Below are positions 1 through 9,135 of a DNA stretch of 64,000 nucleotides, in pieces. The notes beneath the pieces are model-generated. The model was not told the DNA's origin and made no database searches. It saw nothing but the letters and a program-made list of their open reading frames with translations. The position numbers were made by a program, and so were the translations under genes. Origin of the DNA: Raineyella fluvialis. GTDB lineage: Bacteria > Actinomycetota > Actinomycetes > Propionibacteriales > Propionibacteriaceae. Position 1 is the first letter of the stretch, and every line of letters starts with the position of its first letter. The stretch is taken from assembly GCF_009646095.1 (NCBI RefSeq), contig NZ_CP045725.1, positions 3,224,001 to 3,288,000 of the forward strand. The letters run 5' to 3'.

Positions 1-351
1 GCGATCGAACTGCGCCAGCTCGGCGGGGCGGTGAACCGTCCGGCTGCCGGAGGAGGTGCCCTCGACCATCTGGACGGGTCGTACGCGGGGTTCTTCCTCG
101 GCATGGCCGTCACGCCCGAGATGGCCGCGCAGGGGAGCGCCGACGCGGCCCGGGTCGTCGACGCCGTGTCCGGATGGTCGACGGGCGGCCACTACCTCAA
201 CTTCGCCGACACCACCGTGGAAGTGCGGGACGCGTACGCCACCGAGGACTGGCTGCGGCTGCGGGCGCTGCGGTCCCGGGTGGACCCCGACGGCCTGTTC
301 GTGGCCAACCATCCGATCACCGGACTGCGCGGGGCCGCGGAGCGCGGCTGA
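1..351 (+). CDS. FAD-linked oxidoreductase, berberine-bridge type, C-terminal part
   Basis: This is the last 116 codons of a gene that begins before the window. The tail has the pattern of the berberine/berberine-like C-terminal domain that closes FAD-dependent oxidases of the BBE family: a YLNFAD segment (about residue 75 of the visible part), then a WLRLRALRSRVDPDGLFVANHPI-type stretch in which the conserved Asp-Pro precedes the final strand. Such enzymes oxidise alcohols, sugars or amines with covalently bound FAD. The FAD-binding half and any covalent His/Cys lie outside the window, so the substrate cannot be told. The frame is open from base 1 to the TGA. Confidence 0.8.
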   Translation, partial: AIELRQLGGAVNRPAAGGGALDHLDGSYAGFFLGMAVTPEMAAQGSADAARVVDAVSGWSTGGHYLNFADTTVEVRDAYATEDWLRLRALRSRVDPDGLFVANHPITGLRGAAERG

Positions 352-462
352 GCCCCTCGCGGCAGGTCCCGGGTGGCGACGTGGATCGAGGTCGTTCCTG
401 GGTATTCGACACGTAACCATCCCGCCCGACCTCGAACCTGGAATCCGTCGCCGAGGAGCATC

Positions 463-935
463 GTGTCCGCAGTCATCACCACGTATCTGAAGGACCACCA
501 CGCCGGAGTCACCGCAGGTCTGGAGGTCTTCGACCGCGTCGCCTCCTCCCACAGCGACCTGCAGGTCCGCGAAGCCGTGGCGGCCATCGCCCGAGAAGTC
601 CGGGAGGATCGGCAGAGTCTCGAGGACATCATGCAGACCCTGGGAGTCGAACCCTCACTCCTCAAGGACACGGCGAGCAGCCTGGGGGAGAAGGTGACCA
701 GGCTGAAGCCCAACGAACACCTTGCCCAGCGATCGCCCTTGTCCGACCTCGTGGAACTGGAGGCCCTGGTCCTGGGCGTACGCGGAAAGCGTCTCCTCTG
801 GAAGTCGTTGCTGGCTGTGGGCGACCCGCGTCTGGATCACGGCCGACTCAACGAACTCGTGGAACGTGCCGAGACCCAGGAGAACCAACTCGAGGCGCTG
901 CGCCTCTCCCAGGCCCCAAGCTGCTGCAGTCGTGA
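463..935 (+). CDS. Small helical hypothetical protein, frame broken near its end
   Basis: The start is GTG 463, preceded by GAGGAG at 453-458. The protein is all-helical and charged (TTYLKDHHAGV at the N terminus, then ELEALVLGVRGKRLLW at about 105-120), like small actinobacterial proteins of unknown function of about 155-160 residues. In the start frame the open reading runs on without sense through position 1623, into the next gene. One base added to the C4 run at 914-917 instead ends the protein at once with a Lys-Leu-Leu-Gln-Ser tail and TGA 933-935, giving 157 residues. I annotate that end. The function is unknown; the two-helix-pair look suggests a cytoplasmic helical bundle. Confidence 0.6.
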
Positions 936-1032
936 CAGCTCCGTGTCACGTACGGCACCGCCGGTGAATCGGGGCCCGGGTCGGGCGAAGGGGCACCGGA
1001 CCAGCCACCCGACCGGTGGGTCTGACGGGCTC

Positions 1033-1203
1033 CTATTCGCCTTCGGCCTGGGAAGGCCTGTTCGTATGCGGATCGGCGGTGCCCTCGTCGTCCGGATCGT
1101 TCGTCACGTCGAACGGTTCGTCCATGACCTCGTCCGGGTCACCCTCCGCCGACGAAGGGCGTACGGGGTTGGGGTCGGGGTGGTGCTCAGCGCTGTCATT
1201 CAT
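1033..1203 (-). CDS. Small acidic hypothetical protein (56 aa)
   Basis: ATG at 1201-1203 is preceded on the minus strand by GGAGAG with four bases of spacing. The 56-residue product is rich in Asp, Glu, Pro and Asn and has no membrane segment or cysteine, so it is probably intrinsically disordered. It converges on the preceding gene and diverges from the ABC ATPase gene at 1352. No family is recognised; the strong ribosome-binding site is the main reason to call it. A longer upstream reading to 1368 would overlap the ABC gene and lacks a ribosome-binding site. Confidence 0.5.
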   Translation of the reverse strand: MNDSAEHHPDPNPVRPSSAEGDPDEVMDEPFDVTNDPDDEGTADPHTNRPSQAEGE

Positions 1204-1351
1204 GGTTCTCTCCGATCGAGATTCCTGCGTCCCCGACTTCCAGCGTACGAAGCCGTGAGGAACGTCACAAGGTGGACCGGGCCGGCGAGCCAGCGCATCC
1301 GGCGGGCGAGGGAGGGCGGGAACGCTGGTCCGGAATGGAACACTGGTCTGG

Positions 1352-2071
1352 ATGAGTGCGCACGCCACACCGGCCCATGTCCGTGTCGAGGGACTGTCGC
1401 GTCACTTCGGCACGGGAGAGTCACGCGTCGAGGTGCTGCACGACGTGTCCTTCTCCGTCGCGCCCGGAGGCCGCTGCGTGATCGTGGGGGCTTCCGGATC
1501 GGGCAAGTCCACGCTGCTCAACGCCATCGGAGGGCTGGACAGCCCCGACGCCGGGAGCATCCACGTCGCCGGCCAGGAGATCACCGCGCTGTCCCCTCGA
1601 GGGCTGACGCGCTACCGGCGTGACCACGTCGGCTTCGTCTTCCAGTTCTACAACCTGGTGCCCGACCTGACCGTCCGGGAGAACGTCCAGGTCACCGCCC
1701 AACTCGTCCGCCGGCCCTTGGACATCGACGACCTGCTGCACCACCTCGGTCTGGACGAGCATCGCCACAAGTTCCCCGCCCAGCTGTCCGGAGGTCAGCA
1801 GCAGCGCTGCGCGATCGCCCGGGCCCTGGTCAAGGGATCCGACCTGCTGTTGTGCGACGAACCGACCGGGGCCCTTGACCGCCACACCTCCCAGCAGATG
1901 CTGGAGGTGCTCGAGGACGTGCACCGGCGCTACGGGACCACGCTGGTCATGGTCACCCACAACGAGGCGATCACCGCGCTGGCGGATCAGGTGATCGAGC
2001 TGCGCGACGGCCGGATCGTCCGGGATGAGATGAACACCCACCCGCGCGCCGCGGAAGAGCTCGACTGGTGA
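1352..2071 (+). CDS. ABC transporter ATP-binding protein, LolD/MacB type
   Basis: A 239-residue ATPase of the MacB/LolD/FtsE class that drives an FtsX-like permease. Visible motifs in order: Walker A GASGSGKST near residue 46, Q-loop FVFQFYN, signature LSGGQQQR near 145, Walker B LLLCDEPTGALD and the H-loop VTHN. It is cytosolic and couples to the permease encoded next, whose GTG start overlaps this gene's TGA (GTGA at 2068-2071), so the two are translationally coupled. This class exports or extracts lipids, peptides or lipoproteins; the substrate is not shown by sequence. Confidence 0.93.
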   Translation: MSAHATPAHVRVEGLSRHFGTGESRVEVLHDVSFSVAPGGRCVIVGASGSGKSTLLNAIGGLDSPDAGSIHVAGQEITALSPRGLTRYRRDHVGFVFQFYNLVPDLTVRENVQVTAQLVRRPLDIDDLLHHLGLDEHRHKFPAQLSGGQQQRCAIARALVKGSDLLLCDEPTGALDRHTSQQMLEVLEDVHRRYGTTLVMVTHNEAITALADQVIELRDGRIVRDEMNTHPRAAEELDW

Positions 2072-4445
2072 CCACCTCTGCCGTCCGCCTCACCGCGGTG
2101 CGCAATTGGCGCGGATTCCGGACCACCTGGGCACGCTGGAGCGCCATCGTCGTGCTGCTCACCGTCGGTCTGGGCGTCGTGGTCGGCCTGCTCGCCTCGG
2201 CCACGTCGACACTCCAGGGGATCGAGCGAGGAGCCCGGGAGGGCCGGCTCGCCGATGGCATGGTGATCACCGAGGTCCCGCTCACGCCCGCCCAGCTCGC
2301 CGACGCCCAAGCCGTCGGGGCGAGGATCGAGCCCACGCCGTACGTGGACGTGCCCGGCCGCTCGGGGGACCAGGACACGACGGTACGGGCCTTCCGGGCC
2401 GACCAGAAGGTCAGCCGACCCACGCTCGATGTCGGGGCCCTGCCGGGCCGCACCGACGAGGTGATGGTCGAGAAGAAGCATGCCGCCGCCCACGATCTGC
2501 GGGTGGGGGACACGGTGATGGTCGGCGGGCGGCAGCTGCGGATCAGCGGGATCGGCAGCCTGCCCGACTACACGCTGGCCAGCCCCCGGCTGGGGCAGAC
2601 GAGCGACCCCGCCACGTTCGCCCTGATGGTGGTTGATCCCCGTACGTACGAGCAGCTCGCCGCCTCCCACCCCCGCGACGAGGTCTACGCCTACGGCTAC
2701 GTCCTCACCGGCGCCAGCCAGGACCGACTGCGCCAGCACCTGCAACAGATCCCGCTCGATCCCGACCGGGCCCGCGACCCGTACGTCACCCGGGCGATCG
2801 AGGCGGCCCGGCAGGGTGGGGTGCCACTCAGCTACCCGGCGATGTCGTTGTTCCTGCCGTCGGGGGACAACCCACGCATCACCGGAGCCATCTCGGACGC
2901 CCGCACGACGATGGTCGTGACGCTGGTGACGACCGTGCTGGTGACCCTGCTGGTGGCGTACGTCCTCGCCGAGTTCTCCCGGGACCGGATCCTGCGCGAT
3001 GCCGTGGTGATCGGCACCCAGTCGGCGCTGGGGACGGGAGAGGCCGCGTTGCTGCGCTACTACCTGATCCTGCCGCTCGTCGTGACCGTGGTCGGTGCCG
3101 GGATGGGGACCATCCTCGGCCGATTGATGGCCCCGTCCCTGGGTCTGGTCACCGGCTACTACTCGTTCCCCGCGATCTCGGTCGAGCCGACCCCACTCAT
3201 CGTGGTCGCCACTATCGCGGTCCCCGCCCTGGCGGTGGCGCTGGTCAACATCCTGGTCATCCACCGCGCTCTGGACCGACCGACCCAGGAGTTGCTGCGC
3301 CGCCAGGTCTCGGCGGGCCCGAGCCTGCCGCTGCGACTGGATCGGCTGCCGTTCGTGACGATGTTCCGCCTACGCCAGGCCCTGCGCACCCTGGGCAGCT
3401 ACCTGCTCATCGCCGCAGGGTTGTTCCTGTGCAGCCTGCTGATGGTGTTCGGGCTGGGGATGCGCAGCTCGATGGACGCCTATCTCGCCCGGGCCGAGGC
3501 CGACCTCACCTTCCACGACTACTACACGTTGCGCTTCCCCGACCTGACGAAGGTCCCCGCCGGCGCCCATCCGGCCGTTGCCGTACCGATGCAGGTGCTC
3601 GACCGGGACGGGCGAGCGGGCAAGTCACTGACCGTGCTGGGGATAGCGCCGGGCGATCCGTACTTCCCGATCGACGTCAGCCGACTCGGGCCGCACGAAC
3701 TGGTCCTCTCGAAGGCTGCGGCGCAGAAGTACCGGCTGGACGTGGGGGACACCCTGGCGTTGAGTGACGGCTCCACGCTCAACTGGGCGTTCCGGGTCGT
3801 CGGGGTGGCCGACTACGACGCCATCGCCTTCGGCTTCACCACACCGGCCCGTGCGGAGGAGTTGCTGGACCCGGCCATCCCGGTCGCCGCGCGGCGGATG
3901 AGCGCGCCGGACGGGGGAGTGGTGGTCCCGTACTACAACGCCCTGTTGTCGGACCAACCGCTGGATCTCGACCCCGATCGGGTGCTGAGCCACGCCACCC
4001 GGGAGGAGATGCTCGGGGGGTGGTCAAGTTCAATGCGTTGCTCTCGCGCATCGTGTCGCTGGTCACCTGGTCGTCGATGTTGATCATGGTCGTCGTGCTC
4101 TACGTGCTCGTCCGTCTGGTCGTCGCCCGGCAGCGCTACTCGATCTCTCTGCTGAAGGCCCTCGGCTACTCCGACCGGCAGGTGAGCCGGCTCTACCTCG
4201 ACAACTACCTGTGGCTGGTGGTCGGCGCGATGACCGTGTCCATCCCGGTGTCGCTCGCGATCATGAGCCAGGTCTGGCGGCTGATGATCGTCCACTTGCC
4301 CCTCGGCATCCCGTTCTTCGTCACGTTGCGCGACGTCGCGGTGATGGCTGGGTTGGCCCTCGGGGCGTACGCGGTGGTCCGGCTGGCCACCTCGCACGAC
4401 ACCCGATCGGTGCCGGTGACCGAGGTGCTGAAGTTCCGGGAGTGA
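2068..4445 (+). CDS. FtsX-like ABC transporter permease, frame broken once
   Basis: Partner of the preceding ATPase. The layout is a transmembrane helix near residues 25-50, a large periplasmic-type domain, three helices about 285-400, a second helix and soluble domain from about 455, and a final block of three helices. This is the duplicated FtsX/MacB permease arrangement (expected 792 residues). The reading frame stops shortly after 4020 in one frame, while the last FtsX block continues in another frame to TGA 4443-4445. Adding one G to the G6 run 4015-4020 joins them as Gly-Gly-Val-Val-Lys-Phe-Asn. The gene ends one base before the convergent permease stop at 4447. Confidence 0.85.
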
Positions 4446-4446
4446 G

Positions 4447-5208
4447 TCAGGAGAACTTCGCCCGATAGGCCATGCCGGCCAGGACGTACGCGACGACGAG
4501 GATCCCGACGCACCAGGCGAGGGCGACCCAGAGGTCGCTGCCGACGGGCTGCTGGGTGAACAGGTCGCGGATCGCGTTGACGATGGAGGTCACCGGCTGG
4601 TGCTCGGCGAAGGCACGCACCGGACCGGGCATGGTGGCGGTGGGCACGAAGGCCGAGCTGATGAACGGCAGGAAGATCAGCGGGTAGGAGAACGCACTCG
4701 CGCCGTCCACCGACGTCGCCGTGAGCCCGGCGATGACGGCGATCCAGGTCAGTGCCAGGGTGAAGAGCACCAGGATGCCGACCACCGCGAGCCAGGCCAG
4801 CACCCCCGCTCCGGAGCGGAAGCCGATCAGGAGCCCCACGAGGATGACGATCCCGACCGAGACCAGATTGGCGACCAGGGACGTCAGCACGTGGGCCCAC
4901 AAGACGGATGATCGGGTGATCGGCATGGACCGGAACCGCTCGACGATCCCGCCCTTCATGTCCAGGAAGAGCCGGAAGGCGGTGTAGGAGATGCCCGAGG
5001 CGATCGTGATCAGCAGGATGCCCGGCAGCAGGTAGTTGACGTAGCGGTCCGCCCCGGTGGTGATCGCGCCGCCGAACACGTAGACGAACAGCAGCAGGAA
5101 GGCGATGGGCATGATGGTCGTGGTGATGATGGTGTCCAGGCTGCGCGTGATGTGACGCAGGGACCGCCCGAGCAACACCGCGGTGTCGCTGGCGACGTGT
5201 GTGGTCAT
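4447..5208 (-). CDS. ABC-2 type permease (DrrB-like)
   Basis: A 253-residue integral membrane protein with about six helices and the ABC-2 fold used by daunorubicin-type exporters; IMPIAFLLLFVYVFGG lies near residue 35 and a polar PGILLITIASG loop follows. It pairs with the ATPase encoded just upstream: its ATG overlaps the ATPase TGA at 5205-5208. It is the last gene of the operon padR-DUF1048-ATPase-permease, so the exporter probably answers to the PadR repressor. The substrate is unknown; the family moves drugs, lipids or polysaccharides. Confidence 0.9.
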   Translation of the reverse strand: MTTHVASDTAVLLGRSLRHITRSLDTIITTTIMPIAFLLLFVYVFGGAITTGADRYVNYLLPGILLITIASGISYTAFRLFLDMKGGIVERFRSMPITRSSVLWAHVLTSLVANLVSVGIVILVGLLIGFRSGAGVLAWLAVVGILVLFTLALTWIAVIAGLTATSVDGASAFSYPLIFLPFISSAFVPTATMPGPVRAFAEHQPVTSIVNAIRDLFTQQPVGSDLWVALAWCVGILVVAYVLAGMAYRAKFS

Positions 5209-6002
5209 CGGAGTTCCTTGCTCTGGGTCGCCGCGCTGCCGTCGGCAGTGGTCTCGCCGACGAGGGCGAGGAAGACGTCCTCGAGCGTCGGCTGCTTCTC
5301 GACGTACTCGACCGTGGCGGGCGGCAGCAGTCGCCGGAGCTCGGCCAGCGTGCCGTTCACGATGATCCGTCCCTCGTGGAGGATGGCGATCCGGTCGGCG
5401 AGCTGCTCGGCCTCGTCGAGATACTGCGTGGTGAGCAACACCGTGGTGCCGCCGGCAGCGAGGCTCTTGACGGCCCGCCACACCTCCTGACGCGCCTGCG
5501 GATCGAGCCCGGTCGTCGGCTCGTCGAGGAAGACGACCGGCGGAGCCCCGATCAGGCTCATGGCGATGTCGAGCCGTCGGCGCATACCGCCCGAGTACGT
5601 CGACACCTTCCGCGCCGCCGCATCCGTCAACGCGAAACGTTCCAGCAGCGCATCGGCGATGGCCACCGGATCCTTGACATGGCGCAGACGAGCAACCAGG
5701 ACAAGGTTCTCCCGCCCAGTGAGCACGTCGTCGACCGCGGCGAACTGTCCGGTGAGGCTGATCAACTCGCGCACCTGCGCGGACTGCGTGACCACGTCGA
5801 AGCCGTTGACGGCGGCGCTCCCCGCATCGGGCCTCAGCAGGGTGGCGAGGATCTTCACCACCGTGGTCTTGCCGGCGCCGTTCGAGCCGAGCAGCGCGAA
5901 GATGGTGCCGGGCGCCACCTCGACGTCGACACCCTGCAGCACCGCCAGCTTCTTGTACGACTTCGTCAGGCCCTGCGCGTGGATGGCGGCCATGGCAGTC
6001 AT
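5205..6002 (-). CDS. ABC transporter ATP-binding protein (DrrA-like)
   Basis: 265 residues from ATG 6000-6002, which overlaps the stop of the DUF1048 gene (ATGA). Motifs: Walker A GSNGAGKTT near 45, signature YSGGMRRRLDIA near 142, Walker B VVFLDEPTTGLD, H-loop TTQYLDEA. The C-terminal extension after the nucleotide-binding domain, with a VEKQPTLEDVFLAL segment, is typical of DrrA/CcmA drug-export ATPases. It energises the permease encoded next. A further in-frame ATG eight bases downstream is possible as start. Confidence 0.92.
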   Translation of the reverse strand: MTAMAAIHAQGLTKSYKKLAVLQGVDVEVAPGTIFALLGSNGAGKTTVVKILATLLRPDAGSAAVNGFDVVTQSAQVRELISLTGQFAAVDDVLTGRENLVLVARLRHVKDPVAIADALLERFALTDAAARKVSTYSGGMRRRLDIAMSLIGAPPVVFLDEPTTGLDPQARQEVWRAVKSLAAGGTTVLLTTQYLDEAEQLADRIAILHEGRIIVNGTLAELRRLLPPATVEYVEKQPTLEDVFLALVGETTADGSAATQSKELR

Positions 6003-6367
6003 TTCTTGTCCCCTCGTTCGGCCCGCTCGATCGTCTCGGTGAGCCGGGCCCGTTCCTTGTCGATCCATCGCTTTCCGACGTAGGCCTGGACGAAAGCCTC
6101 GGCGAACTCGACCGGGTCCTCGCCGACGATGTCGCGCACGGGTGTCGCGTCGATGGCCGCACGCTCCCAGAGTTCCGTGAAATCTCCCAGCATCGTCACG
6201 GCGACGTCACCGTCGGTGGTGCCCGCGCTGTACATGAAGTACCGGTACAGGGCCTTCGCGACCGTGAGGTACGGCTCGGGAAGCGCATCGAGGCGGGCCC
6301 GGTAGGCCCGGTACTGCTTCTTCTGCTCGAGCGATCCCGTCAGCTGCTCGATCCATTTGGCTGCCAT
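5999..6367 (-). CDS. DUF1048-family protein
   Basis: 122 residues from ATG 6365-6367, one base after the padR stop. The helical sequence (WIEQLTGSLEQKKQYRAY at the start, then ALPEPYLTVAKALYRYF) matches the DUF1048 family, which is commonly encoded between a PadR regulator and a drug-type ABC exporter. The biochemical role is unknown; it is cytosolic, with no signal peptide or membrane helix. The tight spacing on both sides indicates one transcript with padR and the exporter. Confidence 0.8.
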   Translation of the reverse strand: MAAKWIEQLTGSLEQKKQYRAYRARLDALPEPYLTVAKALYRYFMYSAGTTDGDVAVTMLGDFTELWERAAIDATPVRDIVGEDPVEFAEAFVQAYVGKRWIDKERARLTETIERAERGDKK

Positions 6368-6368
6368 G

Positions 6369-6698
6369 TCAGTTGCCTCCTTGGCGGAGCTGTTCCAGTC
6401 GTTCTGCAAGGAAGCTCCACGTCCCCCAGAACTCATCGAGGTAATCCCGTCCCCGGCCGTTGAGCGAATACACCTTCCGCGGTGGCCCCTTCTCTGACGG
6501 GACCTTCTCGACGTCGACGTAGCCACGCTGCTCGATCCGGACCAGCAGGGCGTAGATCGTGCCCTCGGCGATCTCGGTGAAGCCCTGTTCCCGCAACCAG
6601 GCGGTGATCTCGTACCCGTACGCGGGACGTACGGACAGGAGGGCGAGGACGATGCCCTCCAGGGTCCCCTTGAGCATTTCCGTCAGCTGCTTGCCCAC
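6369..6698 (-). CDS. PadR family transcriptional regulator
   Basis: 109 residues from GTG 6696-6698 with a near-perfect AGGAGGTG upstream. It has the PadR winged helix: LTEMLKGTLEGIVLALL as first helix, AYGYEITAWLREQGF as recognition region, GTIYALLVRIEQRGYV as wing approach, and KVYSLNGRGRDYLDEF leading to the C-terminal dimerising helix. PadR proteins repress neighbouring exporter genes and release DNA on binding the exported compound. It heads the exporter operon, and a 9+9 inverted repeat lies just upstream of its start, suggesting autoregulation. Confidence 0.92.
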   Translation of the reverse strand: MGKQLTEMLKGTLEGIVLALLSVRPAYGYEITAWLREQGFTEIAEGTIYALLVRIEQRGYVDVEKVPSEKGPPRKVYSLNGRGRDYLDEFWGTWSFLAERLEQLRQGGN

Positions 6699-6710
6699 GG
6701 AACACCTCCT

Positions 6711-6750
6711 GCGCTACTAAGCAATACTGACTACAAGTACATAGTAGCGC
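6711..6750. promoter_or_regulatory. Candidate PadR operator (inverted repeat)
   Basis: GCGCTACTA at 6711-6719 is repeated exactly in inverted form at 6742-6750 (TAGTAGCGC), with 22 bases between that are AT-richer than the surroundings. It lies 13-52 bases upstream of the padR GTG on its template side, where a promoter would be. Position and symmetry suggest the PadR binding site; this is inference. Confidence 0.5.
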
Positions 6751-6816
6751 TAGGTAGCTTGATGGCAAGCCCTGCCGATGATGCGTCGTGATTCGCGCTG
6801 TCGCTGTCCGCGCTGG

Positions 6817-7521
6817 TCAGCTCGACGAGGCAGTGCTTTCCGGGACGGCCCGCCGACGGACCATCTCGGTGACCCAGAGGGGCACGTACGGAGACGTGCA
6901 GCCCGGGGGAGTCGGGTAGTCCTTGAGCACCGCCAGGCGCTCCCCGATGGCGACCACGCGGGCGCGATGTTCGGCGTGCTCGATCCCGATGTGGCCGAGG
7001 CACTCGTTCATCGCCCATTGCAGCCGTACCGGGGCGTCCTTCATTCCTGCCTCGATGACGTCGAGCAGGGCCACCAGGTCGAGCCCCGCTGACGACTTGC
7101 GCACCCGCTCCGAGGTCAGGGCCCACCCGGCGCTGGCGACCGACGGATCAGGATCGGCAAGCCACGCCTGCCGCAGGGATTCGGCGTGGGGGCTCTTCTT
7201 CACCACGTAGCCGACGAGCCAGTCCTGCACCTTGGGCGTACGCGATCCGCGCACCATCGCATCCAGTTCGTCGCGCTCGTACGCCTTCGGGCGGCAGACC
7301 AGGATCGCCAGTAGGCGCGCCGCCGAGTCCCCGGTCGCCCAGAGTAGGCGGGCCAGGTCCTGCTGGGTCTTCAGCCGCTTGGCGAGGGCGCGTAGGGCCG
7401 TGAGGTTCACGGCATGGTCGTCACCGTGTCTGGCGTTGACCTCGCCGATCCTCGGATCGGCGAGGCCTGCCAACTCCGCCATCACCTCGGCCAGCGCCGG
7501 CGTCGTCGCTGCCTGCGTCAC
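6817..7521 (-). CDS. DNA alkylation repair protein, AlkD-like HEAT-repeat glycosylase
   Basis: 234 residues of alpha-alpha repeats, with a VNLTALRALAKRL segment near 40 and WLADPDPSVASAGWAL near 120. These fit the AlkC/AlkD DNA-glycosylase family, which removes bulky alkylated bases such as N3- and N7-alkylpurines. The GTG start overlaps the TGA of the SPFH gene (7518-7521), so it is the third gene of the nfeD-SPFH-alkD run. No signal or membrane segment is seen; cytosolic. The assignment rests on overall repeat pattern rather than on a single motif. Confidence 0.72.
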   Translation of the reverse strand: MTQAATTPALAEVMAELAGLADPRIGEVNARHGDDHAVNLTALRALAKRLKTQQDLARLLWATGDSAARLLAILVCRPKAYERDELDAMVRGSRTPKVQDWLVGYVVKKSPHAESLRQAWLADPDPSVASAGWALTSERVRKSSAGLDLVALLDVIEAGMKDAPVRLQWAMNECLGHIGIEHAEHRARVVAIGERLAVLKDYPTPPGCTSPYVPLWVTEMVRRRAVPESTASSS

Positions 7522-8600
7522 CGCGGTTCCTCGGAGAGGTCGGCGACCGGGACGGGAGCCTCGACCGGGGCGACCAGATCCTCCACCGGCAGGCCACCGG
7601 TGGTCAGCGCAGGGGTGGTGGTGTCGTCGAGCCCGGTCGGCCCCTCGTCCTCCTCCGGTTCCTCCCCCTGGGGTCCGTCGTCCTCGACCGGGCGCTCGGG
7701 CGCCGGCGGGTGCACCTCCGTACGGGACCGATCGGAGAAGGCCTCGGTGACGGTCTGGATCGCCCGGGTGAGTTCGCCAGGGATGACCCAGAGGGTGTTG
7801 TTCTCACCCTCGGCCAGTTGCGGCAGCATCTCGAGATACTTGTAGGCCAACACCTTCGGGTCGGCGTCGTTGCGATGAACGGCTCGGAAGACCAGGTCGA
7901 TGGCCTTCGCCTCGCCGTCGGCCCGCAGGATCGCCGCCTGCTGGTCGCCCTGCGCCTCGAGGATCGACTGCTGCCTGGTGCCTTCGGCTGTCAGGATCTT
8001 CGCCTGCCGTTCACCTTCGGCGTGCAGGATCGTGGCGCGCTTGTCACGCTCGGCGCGCATCTGCTTCTCCATCGCCTCCTTGATGGTGGCCGGGGGATCG
8101 ATCGCCTTGATCTCGACGCGGTTCATCCGGATGCCCCACTTGCCGGTGGCGTCGTCGAGGACCGTCCGGAGCTGCGCGTTGATCTCCTCACGCGACGTCA
8201 AGGTCCGCTCCAGGTCCATGCTGCCGATCACGTTGCGCAGCGTCGTCACCGTCAACTGGTCGATGGCCTGAAGGTAGTTGGCCACCTCGTAGACCGCGGC
8301 GCGCGGATCGGTGATCTGGTAGTACAGGACGGTGTCGATGTTGACGACCAGGTTGTCCTGGGTGATCACCGGTTGGGGTGCCGAGGTGAAGACCTGCTCC
8401 CGGATGTCGAGGCGGCTGTTGATCCGATCCGCCAGCGGCACGATGAAATTCAGCCCCGGTTGCAGGGTCGTTCGGTAGCGCCCGAACCGCTCGATGATGT
8501 ACCGGCGGGCCTGGGGGACCACGCGTACGCTCCCCAGGACGAGGAAGGCGACCAGGATCGCCACGACAATGATCGGCACCAGGACCAGATTCATCGCCAC
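7518..8600 (-). CDS. SPFH/stomatin-like band 7 protein
   Basis: 360 residues: one N-terminal membrane helix (about 4-25), then the SPFH domain beginning VRVVPQARRYIIERFGRY, then a coiled-coil with the EKQMRAERDKRATILHAEGE pattern typical of QmcA/stomatin proteins, and a disordered acidic Pro/Glu-rich tail after about 290. Such proteins form membrane microdomain scaffolds and usually work with an NfeD partner, which is encoded just upstream. The start may be GTG 8600 or the ATG six bases inside; both fit GGAG spacing. Confidence 0.92.
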   Translation of the reverse strand: MAMNLVLVPIIVVAILVAFLVLGSVRVVPQARRYIIERFGRYRTTLQPGLNFIVPLADRINSRLDIREQVFTSAPQPVITQDNLVVNIDTVLYYQITDPRAAVYEVANYLQAIDQLTVTTLRNVIGSMDLERTLTSREEINAQLRTVLDDATGKWGIRMNRVEIKAIDPPATIKEAMEKQMRAERDKRATILHAEGERQAKILTAEGTRQQSILEAQGDQQAAILRADGEAKAIDLVFRAVHRNDADPKVLAYKYLEMLPQLAEGENNTLWVIPGELTRAIQTVTEAFSDRSRTEVHPPAPERPVEDDGPQGEEPEEDEGPTGLDDTTTPALTTGGLPVEDLVAPVEAPVPVADLSEEPR

Positions 8601-8622
8601 TCATCTCCGTTCAATGTGGGTG

Positions 8623-9060
8623 TCACGGTAGAAGTTCGCGGGGGTAGACGACCACCCGAGCGCCGTCGATCTCCAGGACCTCGACGGTCGTGCCCTCAGG
8701 GATGACCTGCGACTCGTCGAAGGAGCGGGCGGACCATTCCTCGCCCGCGATCTTGACCAGGCCCTGCGTCGCGCCGACCTGCTGCAGCACCACCGCGGAG
8801 CGGCCGATCAGTGCCTCGGTGCCCTCACGCGACAACGGGGGAGTGTTCAACTGCCGCTGGGCGATGGGACGGATGACCAGCAGGCCGAGGGCCCCGGAGA
8901 TCGAGAAGGCGAGGACCTGTGCCAGCAGTCCGCCTCCGAGCCCGGACACCACGGCGGCGACCAGCGCGGCGGCGGCGAGCAGTCCGAACGCGAAGGTGAG
9001 GGTGAACACCTCCAGGACACCGAGCGCTCCAGCCGCGATCAACCACAGGAACCACGGCAT
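8623..9060 (-). CDS. NfeD family membrane protein
   Basis: 145 residues from ATG 9058-9060. Three or four hydrophobic helices occupy residues 3-75 and are followed by a soluble OB-fold tail (IGRSAVVLQQVGATQGLVKI, ending VEVLEIDGARVVVYP), the short NfeD1b form without the serine-protease domain. It lies 22 bases upstream of the SPFH gene on the same strand, the usual arrangement; the pair is thought to organise membrane microdomains. It starts 75 bases after selB ends, so it may have its own promoter or read on from selAB. Confidence 0.88.
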   Translation of the reverse strand: MPWFLWLIAAGALGVLEVFTLTFAFGLLAAAALVAAVVSGLGGGLLAQVLAFSISGALGLLVIRPIAQRQLNTPPLSREGTEALIGRSAVVLQQVGATQGLVKIAGEEWSARSFDESQVIPEGTTVEVLEIDGARVVVYPRELLP

Positions 9061-9135
9061 GGCTTGGGCCTCCCCTCTGAGGGCTACCTCAAATCTACCG
9101 GAGAGACGCAACGGCGAGTCCCGGCGACGCGACCT

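Noticed and set aside
373-1623. Long frame through the first small gene into the ABC ATPase
   Set aside because: Overlaps the ATPase gene; the sensible protein ends at 935 after one base is restored.
1987-3264. Long minus-strand frame inside the FtsX-like permease
   Set aside because: Product is a Gln/Arg/Gly-rich reading with no motif; the plus-strand gene has clear helices.
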